A DNA stretch of 64,000 nt. Origin: Trissonchulus latispiculum (Eukaryota; Nematoda; Enoplea; Enoplida; Ironidae). The DNA is taken from assembly GCA_030248195.1 (NCBI GenBank), contig JASAND010000850.1, forward strand, positions 39,946 through 103,945. Reading direction: 5' to 3'. The notes under the pieces are model-generated. The model saw only the letters and a list, made by a program, of their open reading frames with translations, was not told the DNA's origin and did not search any database. A program made the position numbers and the translations under genes. This document shows, piece by piece, positions 1 through 10,203 of this stretch (within the stretch, counting starts at the first letter, position 1; every line of letters starts with the position of its first letter).

Positions 1-199
1 ATAAATTAAAACATAAATGCATATATGAATGTCCACATTATGGTCCGGTAAGAACTACCATAGACGTCCTGTAGATATTACAAGACAACCTGTATTTTCT
101 ACAAAGGCTTTTGTATTTATCATCTACAAAAGTGATTCCTGTAGTTTCTACTGGAACATTTCTAAGACTGTATAGCGATTCTGCTTCTGCTTGTTTCAG

Positions 200-585
200 C
201 TGATGTTGGAGGAATTCTAAGTTTGTATGTGAGTTGTACGGCAGCAACTTTGGTAGAAATTGCCGATTTTATTCTGCGATTGATGTGGATTTCAGTGGGA
301 ATTCCCATCATTTACATGTGGCAAGGCAAAAAGCCACATCAGAAAAAGGTGGCCGCTGCGCCCAAAGTTAGTGTAGAGGAACCGTCAGTATCTAGTAAGG
401 CAGAATCGACTCTGCCAGTGGAAACAATTTTGGCGAAGGTTGTTCAGAAGCTGAGCCCTCAACATAAAGCCAAACATCGACTTGTTCTTGGACAACCCGC
501 AAAGCCGAAAGAACGAAGTGCTGAATCACAGGGAAAATCTGCTCCCGCAAAACCTCCTAAGCTGAATGGATTGGATAAGCTTTGA
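200..585 (+). CDS. DEG/ENaC-family channel, last exon (TM2 and C-terminal tail)
   Basis: This is the 3' end of a sodium-channel-like subunit of the DEG/ENaC family, which forms trimeric plasma-membrane cation channels. An intron ending TTGTTTCAG is followed by two bases that complete a codon, then DVGGILSLYV and TLVEIADF. These match the conserved segment entering the second transmembrane helix of the family (pattern D-I-G-G-x-x-G-L-x-x-G-x-S-x-L-T-x-x-E). The hydrophobic run extends through about residue 40. A basic, Lys/Pro/Ser-rich cytoplasmic tail of about 85 residues follows and ends at TGA 583-585. The position of the G/S-x-S selectivity tripeptide reads S-C-T here, which is unusual. 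The exons for the extracellular domain lie left of the window. The family call is known biology applied to visible motifs; the subunit cannot be named. Confidence 0.72.
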
Positions 586-655
586 TTTTTCATGGAAACA
601 AGGATAACATTATTAAAGCATTATTACTTATTTATATTTATTTCAGATATTATGC

Positions 656-661
656 AATAAA
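656..661 (+). terminator. Polyadenylation signal of the DEG/ENaC gene
   Basis: A perfect AATAAA lies 71 bases after the TGA stop of the channel exon, in AT-rich sequence. It is a suitable 3'-end signal for that gene. Confidence 0.5.
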
Positions 662-970
662 TATTGACCAAATTCCATACGAAACACAGGAATTTTAAGC
701 TCTACTAAATACAATGCTTTCTGGGCTCAGAGGTGTTATCACTTCGTGTGAAATTAAATTAGCATCCGACTGAGATAAAGGAAAATCTTCAATTGTAAGC
801 TTTGAACTGTCCCTAAAACAGAACAATCTGCACTAATTTACAGTCAGCACTATAAGGATACTTAGAGTTTCATTTTGACACCCAATGCTTTGAGCAAACA
901 GTGCTTGACAGTTTTTGTCAATATAAAAATTAATGACATATTCATGTTGAGGATCCCGGTATGTAGAATC
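662..970. other. Intergenic spacer
   Basis: I see no gene or clear repeat between the channel polyadenylation signal and the left arm of the inverted repeat that starts at 971. Confidence 0.5.
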
Positions 971-1652
971 CGCTTAAAAGTCTGAACTTTAGAGGAAAGT
1001 CATTTGTGTCACTGAGTTTTACTCGGTGGGGAATAGAATGCTTAGAGGTACTTTTCCATTTAGGAGGTATAAACGGAGTATATAGTTCCATAAAGGAGTA
1101 TAAACAAGTAACCCCTAGAAGGGGTAAAATTCCGCTCTAGGTGTGGTCGGTTAGGATAGTCTGTACTGCCTGCTAAGTGTCCATGTTCCTTGCGGAAACT
1201 AAATTGAGGGAGATAAAAGGAGGTAGTTAACACAGCTCTGCTCTGCTTCAGCTTTCACTCTGTTTGAAACAAATTTTGTGCCGAGGAGTTAAATCATGTC
1301 CATCTGGAGAGACTAGGCAGGCGTACTACACCTACAACACTACAACTAGAGACTCTTTAGCTCAAACCGAGGAAAATGACCCCCAGCTTTCGCAATAGTG
1401 AGAATTTTTATTATGCCAAAATCACGCGAATCCATTGGGTAGTTTTTGAGAAATGGATGTTTAAAACATAATAATCTAAGTTTTGCTAAAACGGTTTTTC
1501 GGCGAATTCTCTGGCTTGTTTATACTCCTTTATGGAACTATATACTCCGTTTATACCTCCTAAATGGAAAAGTACCTCTAAGCATTCTATTCCCCACCGA
1601 GTAAAACTCAGTGACACAAATGACTTTCCTCTAAAGTTCAGACTTTTAAGCG
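971..1652. repeat. Perfect 138-bp inverted repeat with 406-bp loop
   Basis: The left arm (971-1108, starting CGCTTAAAAGTC) and right arm (1515-1652, ending GACTTTTAAGCG) are exact reverse complements as far as I can compare them by eye. The spacer shows no ORF worth calling. Transcription would give a long hairpin RNA. No target-site duplication is obvious outside the arms. It could be the termini of a foldback transposon or a recent inverted duplication. The ORFs read across the right arm in both directions come from this symmetry and are not genes. Confidence 0.85.
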
Positions 1653-2439
1653 GAGAACAACTCCAGCGAATAGGCTTTGATAAAACGTTCAATTGGACGA
1701 GGTATCGATTGAGTATAAAGCCAAAACTGTCTGTAAGATTGGGCAGTAGTTTTGAAAAAACTGATTTTTTGATCCCAAAAATCGTTTTTGACTTTCCTGC
1801 CTTAATCACTAGAGATGGCTTGTAGGAACAAAAATGTTAATTTTTGTTCCCTCTTTCCAGCCAGTACGAGAATCTGGTGTATCAATTAGCAAAGTCAAAA
1901 TGTGGTTTTTGCAAAAGCATGACCAAATTTTTTCCAGCGTTCGTGGAGCATTTACTATGTAAGCTGCTAGAGGGCTGCCACTTACTAGACGTGTTTTACA
2001 CAAAAATGCCCAGGGACCCTTTTTGGTTGCCCCAATTGCTGCTTTCTAGCTAAAGTGGTCGCTTGCCAAAGTTGGGAAACGTAGGCAAAATCCAGGTTGC
2101 GCTCACATTTTAGCTAATTTCTTTATAACGAAGAGCGGTTTCATAATAATTAAAAAAGGGCCCTAGCTATTTAATAGTAGAATCGAATGATGTGGCCGAC
2201 GCCTCTCGACAACATTTACGCGTCTGTAAAAAATCTGGAAAATTAAATTACATCGAAAATGCAGCAAAATAATTTCCGAGCACTAAAGTTAGGTTAACTG
2301 TATCGATTAGAAAGACAGAATGTTAAGCTCCATTTCGATATAAAAATGGCTTCTTAACTCTAAGGAATGCATGAGCAATAAGGGTCCAAGTTGATGTCAG
2401 TTGATGTCTCAGTTGATGTCTCCAAAAGGAATCACCACC

Positions 2440-2697
2440 TTAATTCAGCAATAATAATGTACCGAACCTGGAGCTTCTCCTTTCTTCTTCATCGTAGTGG
2501 CGTTTATAAGGTATACGAACATGACAGGAATAAGTGTGACAGTGACACACCAACAGAATCAAAGCCACCAAAAAGAACGCTGATGCAACGGATCCAAGTC
2601 CAATCCAAACGTGTCTGGCTTGCTCTAACTCTTTCTGCCCAATTCGGAAATCTAGAACACAACTTATCCAAAAGGCGATTTTATAGAAAGCAGTTGC
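2440..2697 (-). CDS. Transmembrane exon, probably the last exon of the EGF-repeat gene
   Basis: On the minus strand a splice acceptor (ATATTCACAG) opens 85 codons ending in TAA at 2440-2442. The product contains one strong hydrophobic helix (WIGLGSVASAFFLVALILLV) followed by Cys/His-rich and then basic and acidic residues (RIPYKRHYDEEERR). That is the layout of a single-pass membrane anchor with a short cytoplasmic tail. It lies downstream of EGF-like exons on the same strand, so I infer it is the anchor of that receptor-like protein. The last phase seen upstream (exon 3854-3967 ends after base 1 of a codon) does not join directly, so at least one exon between them is missing from my model. 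An alternative donor, AG|GTTCGG at 2467-2466, could continue the gene. The plus-strand ORF here is a shadow. Confidence 0.45.
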   Translation of the reverse strand, partial: ATAFYKIAFWISCVLDFRIGQKELEQARHVWIGLGSVASAFFLVALILLVCHCHTYSCHVRIPYKRHYDEEERRSSRFGTLLLLN

Positions 2698-3283
2698 CTG
2701 TGAATATTAAATTATTACTGAAAAGGTTGAGACAACTAACAATAAATTTAATTGTTTATTCATTGACGGCTGTTGAAAAACTGTCTTTGATGAACCAATG
2801 CCTTACGTTTGCCGGGTTCATGCCACTTAAGGTGCTGGTTTCCTTTCGGGTATTTTTGACTCCTACGGCTTTAATCCTTTGCGCAAAGGGCTAAAACTTA
2901 AGAAATAACCTATTTCCGTGCTCTTTAACATTTTAGGACCAGTCCCGTATTTTTAGGCCAATATATAAGAAAGTTTTAGTTTTTGGCCTTAGGCTCCCAG
3001 TAGGTAGACAAGACACGAGATTGCTTGGTATGCCTGGAGTGCCTCCAGTGGTTAAGTCAGTATAAGCAAACAACTGTTTTTAGGGTCAAAAAATGACAAT
3101 TTTCGAGGAAATCAGTTTTTTCAAAATTACTGCCACATGTTAAGGACAAAATTGGCTTAGTTATACTTAATCTATACATCGTCCAAATGCACTTTTATAA
3201 ATGCCTATTAGCCGGACTTTATTGCTTTCAGCTAGAGATTTGGCCGAAAAACCATTTTGGGAAAACTGCAATTAGTTTGTTTC

Positions 3284-3585
3284 GAACATCGATTTCTCAA
3301 AAACTACTCGACGGATTCCGGAGATTTTCGGACAGAATCGAAATTCGCACTTCTGCGGAGGGACGTTTTTCTTTGTTTGGGCTAAAACATATTGAGTAGC
3401 AAGAAAACTCAATCTCAATGCGAAGTTGCGAAATTTCGTGTTACTGTGCATTTGGCCGATTTTCTCGACGTTAAGACCTGCTGAGCCAAATCCAAAAAAA
3501 CGACCCTCGACCCATATGTCCACTGCATGACAGCACAAGTAAAATTTTGGCCGATTCTTCAGTTTTGAGAAATCGATGTTCAAAA
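3284..3585. repeat. Short dispersed element with inverted ends
   Basis: TTCGAACATCGATTTCTCAAAA at the left and TTTTGAGAAATCGATGTTCAAAA at the right are near-perfect inverted ends of a 300-bp unit. A diverged relative lies near 1,430-1,500 (GTTTTTGAGAAATGGATGTTTAAAAC). It is probably a MITE inside the last introns of the EGF gene. The 103-codon minus-strand ORF within it shows no protein character. Confidence 0.45.
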
Positions 3586-3853
3586 ATGTTTGGTCAATTT
3601 AGACCTAAATTTAAATTCATCCTGTTAGATGTCAGAACCTCTGAAAATTTCTATCATTTTTTTGCTAGTTTTGCCAGTTTCGTAAGCTCATGTGAATTTA
3701 CAGATAATAAGCTTTAAAACGATGTATAAAGCTCGTTCTAACTCCCAAAATTGCGAAAGTTATAGCGTTTCAAAAAATCACCACAAAAGCACTGCACAAA
3801 AGGATACCACCACCTGAAGCAAAACACTGATTACAGAAAAACTATGTACGTAC

Positions 3854-3967
3854 GTTCACACCATTGTCCAAAAAACTGTGCTTCGCAGAAGCAATGGGCC
3901 CCGCCGTTGTAATAAAAGCATTCTGCACCATTGTAGCAGGGATTATCATTGCATCGAACAAGCATAT
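3854..3967 (-). CDS. EGF-repeat gene, EGF-like exon
   Basis: This minus-strand exon has acceptor TTCATTTCAG and donor GTACGT. It encodes an EGF-like module with six cysteines in the order CNDNPC, YNGAEC, AHCFC and GQWCE, the standard C-x4-C-x5-C-x8-C-x-C-x8-C spacing. The exon starts with two bases of a split codon, and the preceding exon (4100-4184) ends with one base, so the join is in frame. It ends one base into a codon. EGF modules of this type sit in secreted or cell-surface proteins and form three disulfides; the partner is unknown. Confidence 0.8.
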
Positions 3968-4099
3968 CTGAAATGAAGAGTTAGTAAGTCTCTTTGGACT
4001 TATATTTCCAGTCTCTTGAGCTCAAGGAAAGATTTAATCAAAACATGCTGAAACTACAGAAGCGGAACAACGATCATTAATTAGATGACATTCATTAAC

Positions 4100-4184
4100 C
4101 TTTCGCCGGCAAGCATTCAATTCCGCTATCAGTTTCAACACAAATGCTCTGAGATGGACACACTCCCACGGTGCATGTTGAATT
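4100..4184 (-). CDS. EGF-repeat gene, half EGF-like exon
   Basis: This 85-bp minus-strand exon lies between acceptor TCATATTTAG and donor GTTAAT. It encodes a short cysteine-rich piece (CTVGVC, then ICVE, then ECLPA) resembling the first two-thirds of an EGF-like module. The upstream exon (10,058-10,203) ends at phase 0, where this one begins, and this exon ends at phase 1, matching the next one. Phase agreement on both sides makes chance unlikely. The plus-strand 105-codon ORF covering it is a shadow. Confidence 0.7.
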
Positions 4185-4711
4185 CTAAATATGAAAGAAT
4201 TGAGCGTTGGATGTCAGTTGTTATGCGTGAGATTCAAATATGCGAACGAATTAACCAGAATTACTCAATTTGGAGAACATGTAGGCACAAGCCAATAACA
4301 GAACCTCCTCCCATACCGAATGGTCGTAGAGGGAGACGCAATCTGGCAAAGCTGTCTACCTACTCCCACACAGAACTACATAGGAGGGTAATTATTCAGT
4401 AGTTTCTCAAAGCGGTCTCCATGCCTGTGCACTTGCCTGTGTGTCTACTGTGCAACCAATCAGATTGCCATTGTAAATATCTTGCTAATCAAAGGGGATC
4501 ACAACACATCGTTTTCTGCCATCCAACCCTCTCGTTTTTGCGAAAAAAATTCTGCAGCAATCTAAGTTTTTAGTTTTATCCCTACCTCACTTTGTAAATC
4601 CCTTCCCATCCGCTGGAGGAGAGTAAGGAGAGGTTAACTAGCCAGGCCATGGCGCAAAGACAAGAACAAGATTCGGTGGCTAACTCCTTCGTCTACATAA
4701 AGACAGGCTAA

Positions 4712-5207
4712 AGCCCGGTTCATACTTGTCTCTGAGTATCTGTCTTTATGTCCTTGTCTCAATGTCTCTGTCCTTTTGTCTCTAAGCTGATAGAGACAAG
4801 ACGTTCACAGTTAAAAGGACAAAAGGACAGAGACTCGGTCATGTGACAACTAATTCAAATTCCATTGGTCACTGGATTTAATCAAAACCGAACAAAAACT
4901 TTTTCAAATTGATTAATATCTTCTTAATATTGCTGCTCCGTTTACAGCTAAACTTATATATGTTGAAAACTGACTTTAAAATTTGATACAAGTGCAGTTA
5001 CCTTAAAATATCTAACCTAACTGACTGCTCACGTGATATTATTCTATGTTCTGATTGGCTGTCTCTTAAGGACAGGCAGAAAAGTTGAGCATTGTTCAAC
5101 TTCGCTTAGAGACACTTAAGGACAGCTTAGACACGAAAGGACAAAAAGACAGAGACAAGTATGAACCGTATAGAGACAGAGACATAGAGACAAGTATGAA
5201 CCGGGCT
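4712..5207. mobile_element. PIF/Harbinger-type MITE
   Basis: This 496-bp element has inverted ends AGCCCGGTTCATACTTGTCT and the complement AGACAAGTATGAACCGGGCT, flanked on both sides by TAA (4709-4711 and 5208-5210). A three-base TWA duplication is the hallmark of PIF/Harbinger transposons. The subterminal parts are rich in repeated GTCTCTGTC and GAGACAGAGAC words, which could be transposase-binding sites. There is no coding capacity, so it is non-autonomous. The superfamily is inferred from the duplication and structure only. Confidence 0.75.
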
Positions 5208-6294
5208 TAAGGGGTCAAAACCGATAAGGTTAATGTTAACCGTGGCTATTTAGCTTACTCAGTAAAGGGATTGCATACGTTCCTTTGAGGAGTCTCCTGT
5301 TTCCTGCTATCTTCTTGCTATCCGTTGGCTGTTGGCTGTGCCCGGTTGATACTTTCTGTTGCCTTTTTGTCTTTGGTTATCAGTTTTCATAAAGACAAAT
5401 TGGTTCATCTTGTTTTGCCGAATTTTCTTTACCTGCTTTCATTTGTCCGTTTTGACTGAATTTTGCTCTACATACCAATCAAACCTTTGCTGCTTTGCTG
5501 GATTGCTGCTTCTGTTTTCAAGTAACTTACTAAAGCTTCAAGTTGCAGCCCAGCTTTTAGCTGATTTCTAAACTGTATTGTTCACAAAAACGAAACTCCG
5601 AAAAATAGAAACAATTTGGTTTATCAGCACAATCACAGACAGTACGCTTAAAATTAGCAAATGAAGCTATGACTTAGTTGTTGCTAATTGGCAACTCTAT
5701 CCGGGCAATAATCATCCGAGATAATACAGCAATGCAGCAAAGGTGGAAAAAGGAGAAAGCAGCACACGGCAGCTCTCAAGTCAAACGGTCGAACAACCAG
5801 CGAAACAACAAAATAATTCTACGAACGGGAACAATCAAATAGAAGTCTGAAACGGGCCGAATGACCAAAGTGAAATAAGTTCCACTAACTTAGCTGGAGG
5901 ATAAGCTTTACTTTTTAAAATACATAAGGTTGCTCAACCTGCCACGAGACACAGCAGTTTGGATTATTAAACATTTCCAGGACACAGCACTCTATTATGA
6001 TTCAGATTCCAAACTGTGCACTGGAAACATGGCACGGAAAAAGAAATATGCGAGACTACCAGCAGGGCTTTTAATGAATTTCATTAATGCACTCAGCAAA
6101 TATGTCCATTTTCATTTCATCCCTACAGCCAACCAACCAACTAAGCACGATTAGAAGACTAAGGAACCAATTCTTCCTGGTCCCAGCGCAAACGTATCCT
6201 ACCTGATAAAGAATCCTACCCCTGATTCAAAATTCAAAGTTCATAGTCAACACCATAAACTTATACCAAGAGTTCATAATTCTATAATATATTA
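5208..6294. other. Intron or spacer without recognisable features
   Basis: This stretch lies inside the large minus-strand intron between exons 10,058-10,203 and 4,100-4,184 of the EGF gene. The ORFs here (5,359-5,571; 5,930-6,154) have no domain motif and no splice context I can defend. I see nothing else in it. Confidence 0.5.
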
Positions 6295-7990
6295 GAAGAA
6301 GAGTAAGCCACTAGGGGGGTCCTCTTCTTGGCATTGCGTAACGGTGCTCCGACCACAATACGCGAATGTTCCCCCGTTTGGGGGGGGGGTCGACAGGCCA
6401 ACAGCCAAACAGATTGCAGAAACCCCCTCCGTTTGGTGGGGGGGTAGCCGAAAGGGTCCCCGTTTGGTGGGGGGGTTGGCTGAAAGAGGTCCCCGTTTGG
6501 GGGAGGGGTCGCTCAAGCAGGCTAAGTTTTGCTCATTTTGATTGGCTGTTGGCGACCCCCCCCAAACGGGCACCACTTTTGTGACCCCCCCCCAAACGGG
6601 GACCTCTTTCAGCGACCCCCCCCAAACGGGGACCCATTATAGAATAGGGGGGTTGTACCAAATAAGGGACACCAAACTGACAAAATTTTTGAAAGTTTTG
6701 TTTTTGGAAGAGAAACGTCGTTTACTCAATTTCTATGAGGAACCACAACGTAATCTTTATATCAGCGGAAAACTCAATTTCTGCGCCACAAGAAAATCAA
6801 TTTTGTTTGCGTTAAATTTGAAACACTTTAAAATTCACATTTTTTACAGATTTTCGCATCAATTTTCTCTTCTAAACACTAAATAGGGGACACTATGTGC
6901 CAAATTAGGGACAGTGGACACCAAATAAGGGACAGCTTTTTTGACACTAAATAAGGGACACTTTCATATAATTGACAGCTGAATTTTTTGTTTCTGACAT
7001 TCATAATAAGTGAAAATGCGAAAACAAGTTAATTAATTGTCCGTTTAACCTCTGGAAACACATTACTGCCAGAATTTTCATTTTCATCAATGTTTTAATT
7101 TTATCAATTATATGACAATTATGAATAACAGTCATCACGGTTAATAACCATAAAATATGTCAGAATAAACTAATAGCTTCTTTAATATAAAAATAAAAAC
7201 CACATTTGTCGTTGTTGGGACTCGATCCGACGACGTTGCGGCCTCCAAATTTGTCCCTTATTTAAGCTCCAGTTGCTGTCCCTAATTTGGCACCAGCTGT
7301 CCCTTATTTGGCACATTCTTGAAAATTTAATAGAAATTAATTAAAAATTTAGATAAAATTAAGTTTCAAAGATTATTATAAAAAATTTATGCCAAAAAAT
7401 TGCAGACTATCTGAGCATTCTAAAAATATAAAAGTTTTAGATAAAAGCAAAACAATGAATGTGCGCCGGGAAATGCAAATGTTGTGAAATGTTTTTCACA
7501 GGAGAGATTCTGTTCAAATTTTAAAATCAGAAACGTTCTATCTGATTTTCTGGACGATGATGTCAGTGTATATGAAAACAAAATATATCAAAATGTAGCT
7601 GAGGCATTGAGCTTTAAGGCGATGTAATTTGTTTTGCAAAACGAATTTGCAAAAAACCGTGTCAGCTTAGAGAAGCAAAAAGTGTCCCTTATTTGGGACT
7701 GTCCCTTATTTGGTGCAACCCCCCTAGAACAAAACTACCGTAATCCTCAGCTCTACCCCCCCCCCCCACCAAACGAAGGGGGGGTTTCTGCAATCTGATT
7801 GGCTGTTCGCTACCCCCCTCCAAACGGGGACCTCTTCTCGGCTACCCCCCCCCCCCACCTAACGGAGGGGGTATGCTTTGTCGTTCTGGTCGACCCCCCC
7901 CCCCCAAACGGGGGAACATTCGCGTATAGTGGTCGGAGCACCGTTACGCAATGCCAAGAAGAGAAGCCCTCTAGCGGCTTACTCTTCTTC
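6295..7990. mobile_element. TA-flanked transposon with long inverted arms and G/C-run arrays
   Basis: GAAGAAGAGTAAGCC at the left and GGCTTACTCTTCTTC at the right begin near-identical inverted arms of about 90 bp. The arms share the words GGCATTGCGTAACGGTGCTCC and GCGAATGTTCCCCCGTTTGG in opposite orientation, and TA lies on both outer sides. Inside each arm is an array of short units of the form CCCCCGTTTGGxGGGGGG: four on the left, and C-rich counterparts at 6,555-6,640 and 7,745-7,915. It has no ORF of note. The flank CTTACTCTTCTT…ACAATTATxCA recurs near 62,230, so the true end may extend slightly further than the TA. Confidence 0.6.
6647..7724. mobile_element. Nested TA-flanked element with AATAAGGGACA repeats
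   Basis: GGGGGGTTGTACCAAATAAGG begins this 1,078-bp unit and CCTTATTTGGTGCAACCCCCC ends it, with TA immediately outside both ends (6645-6646 and 7725-7726). The word CCAAATAAGGGACA or its complement recurs near both ends (about 6,658, 6,925, 6,945, 7,250, 7,300, 7,690, 7,705), as expected of subterminal transposase sites. It is inserted in, or forms the core of, the G/C-run element. The TA duplication suggests the Tc1/mariner group, but the superfamily is a guess. No transposase is present. Confidence 0.55.
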
Positions 7991-8644
7991 TACATAATAG
8001 TACAATTATGCACTCTTGCTTATACTCAAGGGGGACTGCATCGTGTACGTGAAGAGAACGGTTGCTCAACAAAAAGCAAGTTTTCATTTTTTCAAATTTT
8101 GCCTTAAGTTGATATTTTAAGGGGTTAATAGTAAAAAGTAATGGATAACTTGAAACGGATCATGGAAACGGTTAAAAGTTTGTGGACACTAAAATTTATA
8201 CTGATGATTTATGATATTTTCAAATTATTTGACATCACGTCATCTAGTAATCTAAAATCAAAAGAATGTAATATTTTGGCTACCATTTACAATTCTCGTC
8301 ACAGCTGTAATCAATTCATTCGGCAACGGTAGTCAATGATCATCAATTTGTCTGAGCTGCTTTTAACTAAGTTTTTAAGTAATACAAAGAAATGTTTATT
8401 CACCCCTGGAATAGATGAGTTGTGATTGTGATAATCATTGGCTATATTACAAATCCAGCAAAGTTTATGCACTAAGTAAACTTGTCTTTAATGTACAGTG
8501 CAATTTATAAATAACAACAAAAGTTTAATGTGAGCAAGGATTATCTTAAATATCGACCTGATTTAGATCTGTAACAGGCATGGGAGTGAAAAAGGACATG
8601 CTGTGCTTGTACCTAACTGTAACTTACATCTTAAGCTTAAAACT

Positions 8645-8925
8645 TCAGCTTATACAGAGCTAACCCAAAGCTGAATCGACAAACGGACTTCAAATTCGTG
8701 TTCTACGACCCCGAAAACCCCTATATACATCTTTTCAGCAAAATCTAAGAAAAAGTTTTTCGGTTTTCCTTGCCCCCCCTAGAAATCGAAAAAAATCGAA
8801 TTCTGCGAAATCGGAAAGTTTTGAGAGATTTGAAGTCAGCGTAGTCGAAAATATAAGCATACGAAATTTTCGCTCATTTGGTCAAGTTTTAAGGATTTTG
8901 GGTGGTGGGGAGTAATCGAGAAAAG
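8645..8925. repeat. Dispersed repeat family, copy 1
   Basis: Shared words are ACGACCCCGAAAACCCC, GTAGTCGAAAA and TTTTAAGGATTTTG. A close copy in the same orientation lies at about 27,245-27,500, with more diverged or reversed copies near 40,160-40,300 (reversed), 41,330-41,480 and 57,430-57,560. It shows no ORF and no clear ends. It is an intronic, multi-copy, non-coding repeat of unknown class. Confidence 0.65.
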
Positions 8926-8929
8926 ACTC

Positions 8930-9582
8930 AACAAGAGTACACAATATAAGAGTGTGAAACCAGGCACACTCTATGTTATCAGAGCAAAAGCTATGCTCTG
9001 CCGTTAACGGCCCCCCCCGCAAATTATACCAATCACTTCAAAGAATTTTGTGCGCTAAAGCTCGAAGCAGGCATAAAATTCGTGCACGCACTGCTTGTAT
9101 TTTCGAGCTTAAGCACATAAACATAGAGCTGTAGCGCTTATGCCAGGGCTGGCGGACCAAGAAGAAACCGAGGACAAGAATGAACGGGGGGCGTCTGGCA
9201 CCCTTGTACCCACGAAACCAGGACCTAGAACAGAGAAGGGAAGAGGGAGGTTCAGCTTTTCACTCACCATTGAAAGTAAATAATTGGCTCAGCCGGGTTT
9301 CTAACCACGGACCTTCTGACTGCGGAGCAGACAGGCTAACCAACTACACCACAGGGCCATCAGCTGAACTCCCATATCAGGCTTATCAATCTTTCCTATG
9401 CCTGCTTCCCTTACAGAGCGAATGAGCGTATCCCCGTTTCGACTAGGTACTGATTTGCGGGGGGGTCATAGGGTCTAATTTGCGGGAGGAGGGTCGGTCG
9501 CTAGCGAGCAGAGCATAGTTTTTGCTCTGATAACATAGAGTGTGTCTAGTGCCACAATCTTATATTATGTTCTCTTGGACCC
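8930..9582. mobile_element. Foldback element carrying a SINE
   Basis: The left arm (about 8,930-9,045) contains AATATAAGAGTGTG, CACACTCTATGTTATCAGAG and CTATGCTCTGC. The right arm (about 9,462-9,580) contains the same words in reverse complement, slightly diverged. The centre holds an imperfect palindrome at 9,050-9,130 and a tRNA-derived SINE at 9,145-9,420. A related end occurs near 41,590 (CCAAGAGTACATAATA). It has no coding potential. Confidence 0.6.
9145..9420 (-). mobile_element. tRNA-Arg-derived SINE, copy A
   Basis: Read on the minus strand, the unit contains a tRNA-like segment (about 9,357-9,285) with an A-box-like TGGTGTAGTTGG, the anticodon-arm word GTCTGCTCCGCAGTCAGAAG and a decayed B box (GGTTAGAAACC). 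It is followed by CTTTCAATGGTGAGTG, a CT-rich stretch and GGTGCCAGACGCC. The family tail word CAGGCATAGGAAAGATTG lies on its other side. Further copies are at 27,500-27,718, 36,389-36,815 and 37,979-38,610. Confidence 0.7.
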
Positions 9583-10057
9583 AAATACTTAGTGCCAGTT
9601 GGCACTTTATATCCCACCCTAGTCAACAATTCACCGAGAGTCAAGGGCAGCCGCCTTCGGGTGGAGGTTCCGAGGTGCGTTCATCACATATTCGATGATG
9701 GACAAATCTCCAAGCGTGCGAACCGCCTCGGGTAATTGTTTGTTACTCGGTGTCAGCAAATCCCCTTTCAAATTTGAAATTAATATTAAACTGACGTTGC
9801 TCCTAACCGGACAAATTCAAACGATGAGGCGATGAGGGATGAGGCGTATATACCGAAAAAATGCTCTAACAAAAGCTTATCGCTTGAAGTTAAGAGCTGC
9901 TGTATCTGCTTACACAAAATCTCATTCCCAAAGAAATCCCCTACTTTAGCATGGTGAGAGTATCTTGCTCCGTGTTTATACAGAAAAGAAAATCGTTAAC
10001 AATATGGCGTTCATTTACATGGCATTATAACAGTTTCATAGAAAACGTATATCTTAC

Positions 10058-10203
10058 TCGCTTCATTTCACAGGATTTCCCTTTCCACTCTTTGGGACAA
10101 TGACAACGAAAATCATTTTCGATGTTGATACACACTCCACCATTTTGGCATGGGTTTGACATGCACTCATCTATTTCAATTTCGCAACATGCTCCTTGAA
10201 AGC
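10058..10203 (-). CDS. EGF-repeat gene, calcium-binding EGF exon
   Basis: This minus-strand exon ends at donor GTAAGA (10,057-10,052) and starts after an ATTAG acceptor. It encodes the end of one EGF module (GFQGACCE) and a complete calcium-binding EGF module: EIDECMSNPCQNGGVC, then FRCHCPKEW and GKSCE. The D-x-D/E-E-C motif and the aromatic residue between cysteines 4 and 5 are the usual signs of a Ca2+-binding EGF domain. It begins two bases into a codon and completes a glycine with the single base left by exon 10,963-11,143. It ends at phase 0, as the next exon (4,100-4,184) requires. Confidence 0.85.

Noticed and set aside
1486..1825. ORFs on both strands near 1.5-1.8 kb
   Set aside because: They are products of the perfect inverted repeat and disagree with any splice model.
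2391..2894. 167-codon plus-strand ORF
   Set aside because: It overlaps the minus-strand transmembrane exon and has no motif; the minus strand has a good acceptor and membrane-protein character.
7200..7250. tRNA-like word GGGACTCGATCCGAC
   Set aside because: B-box-like but without an A box at the right distance or a foldable cloverleaf; part of the nested TA element.
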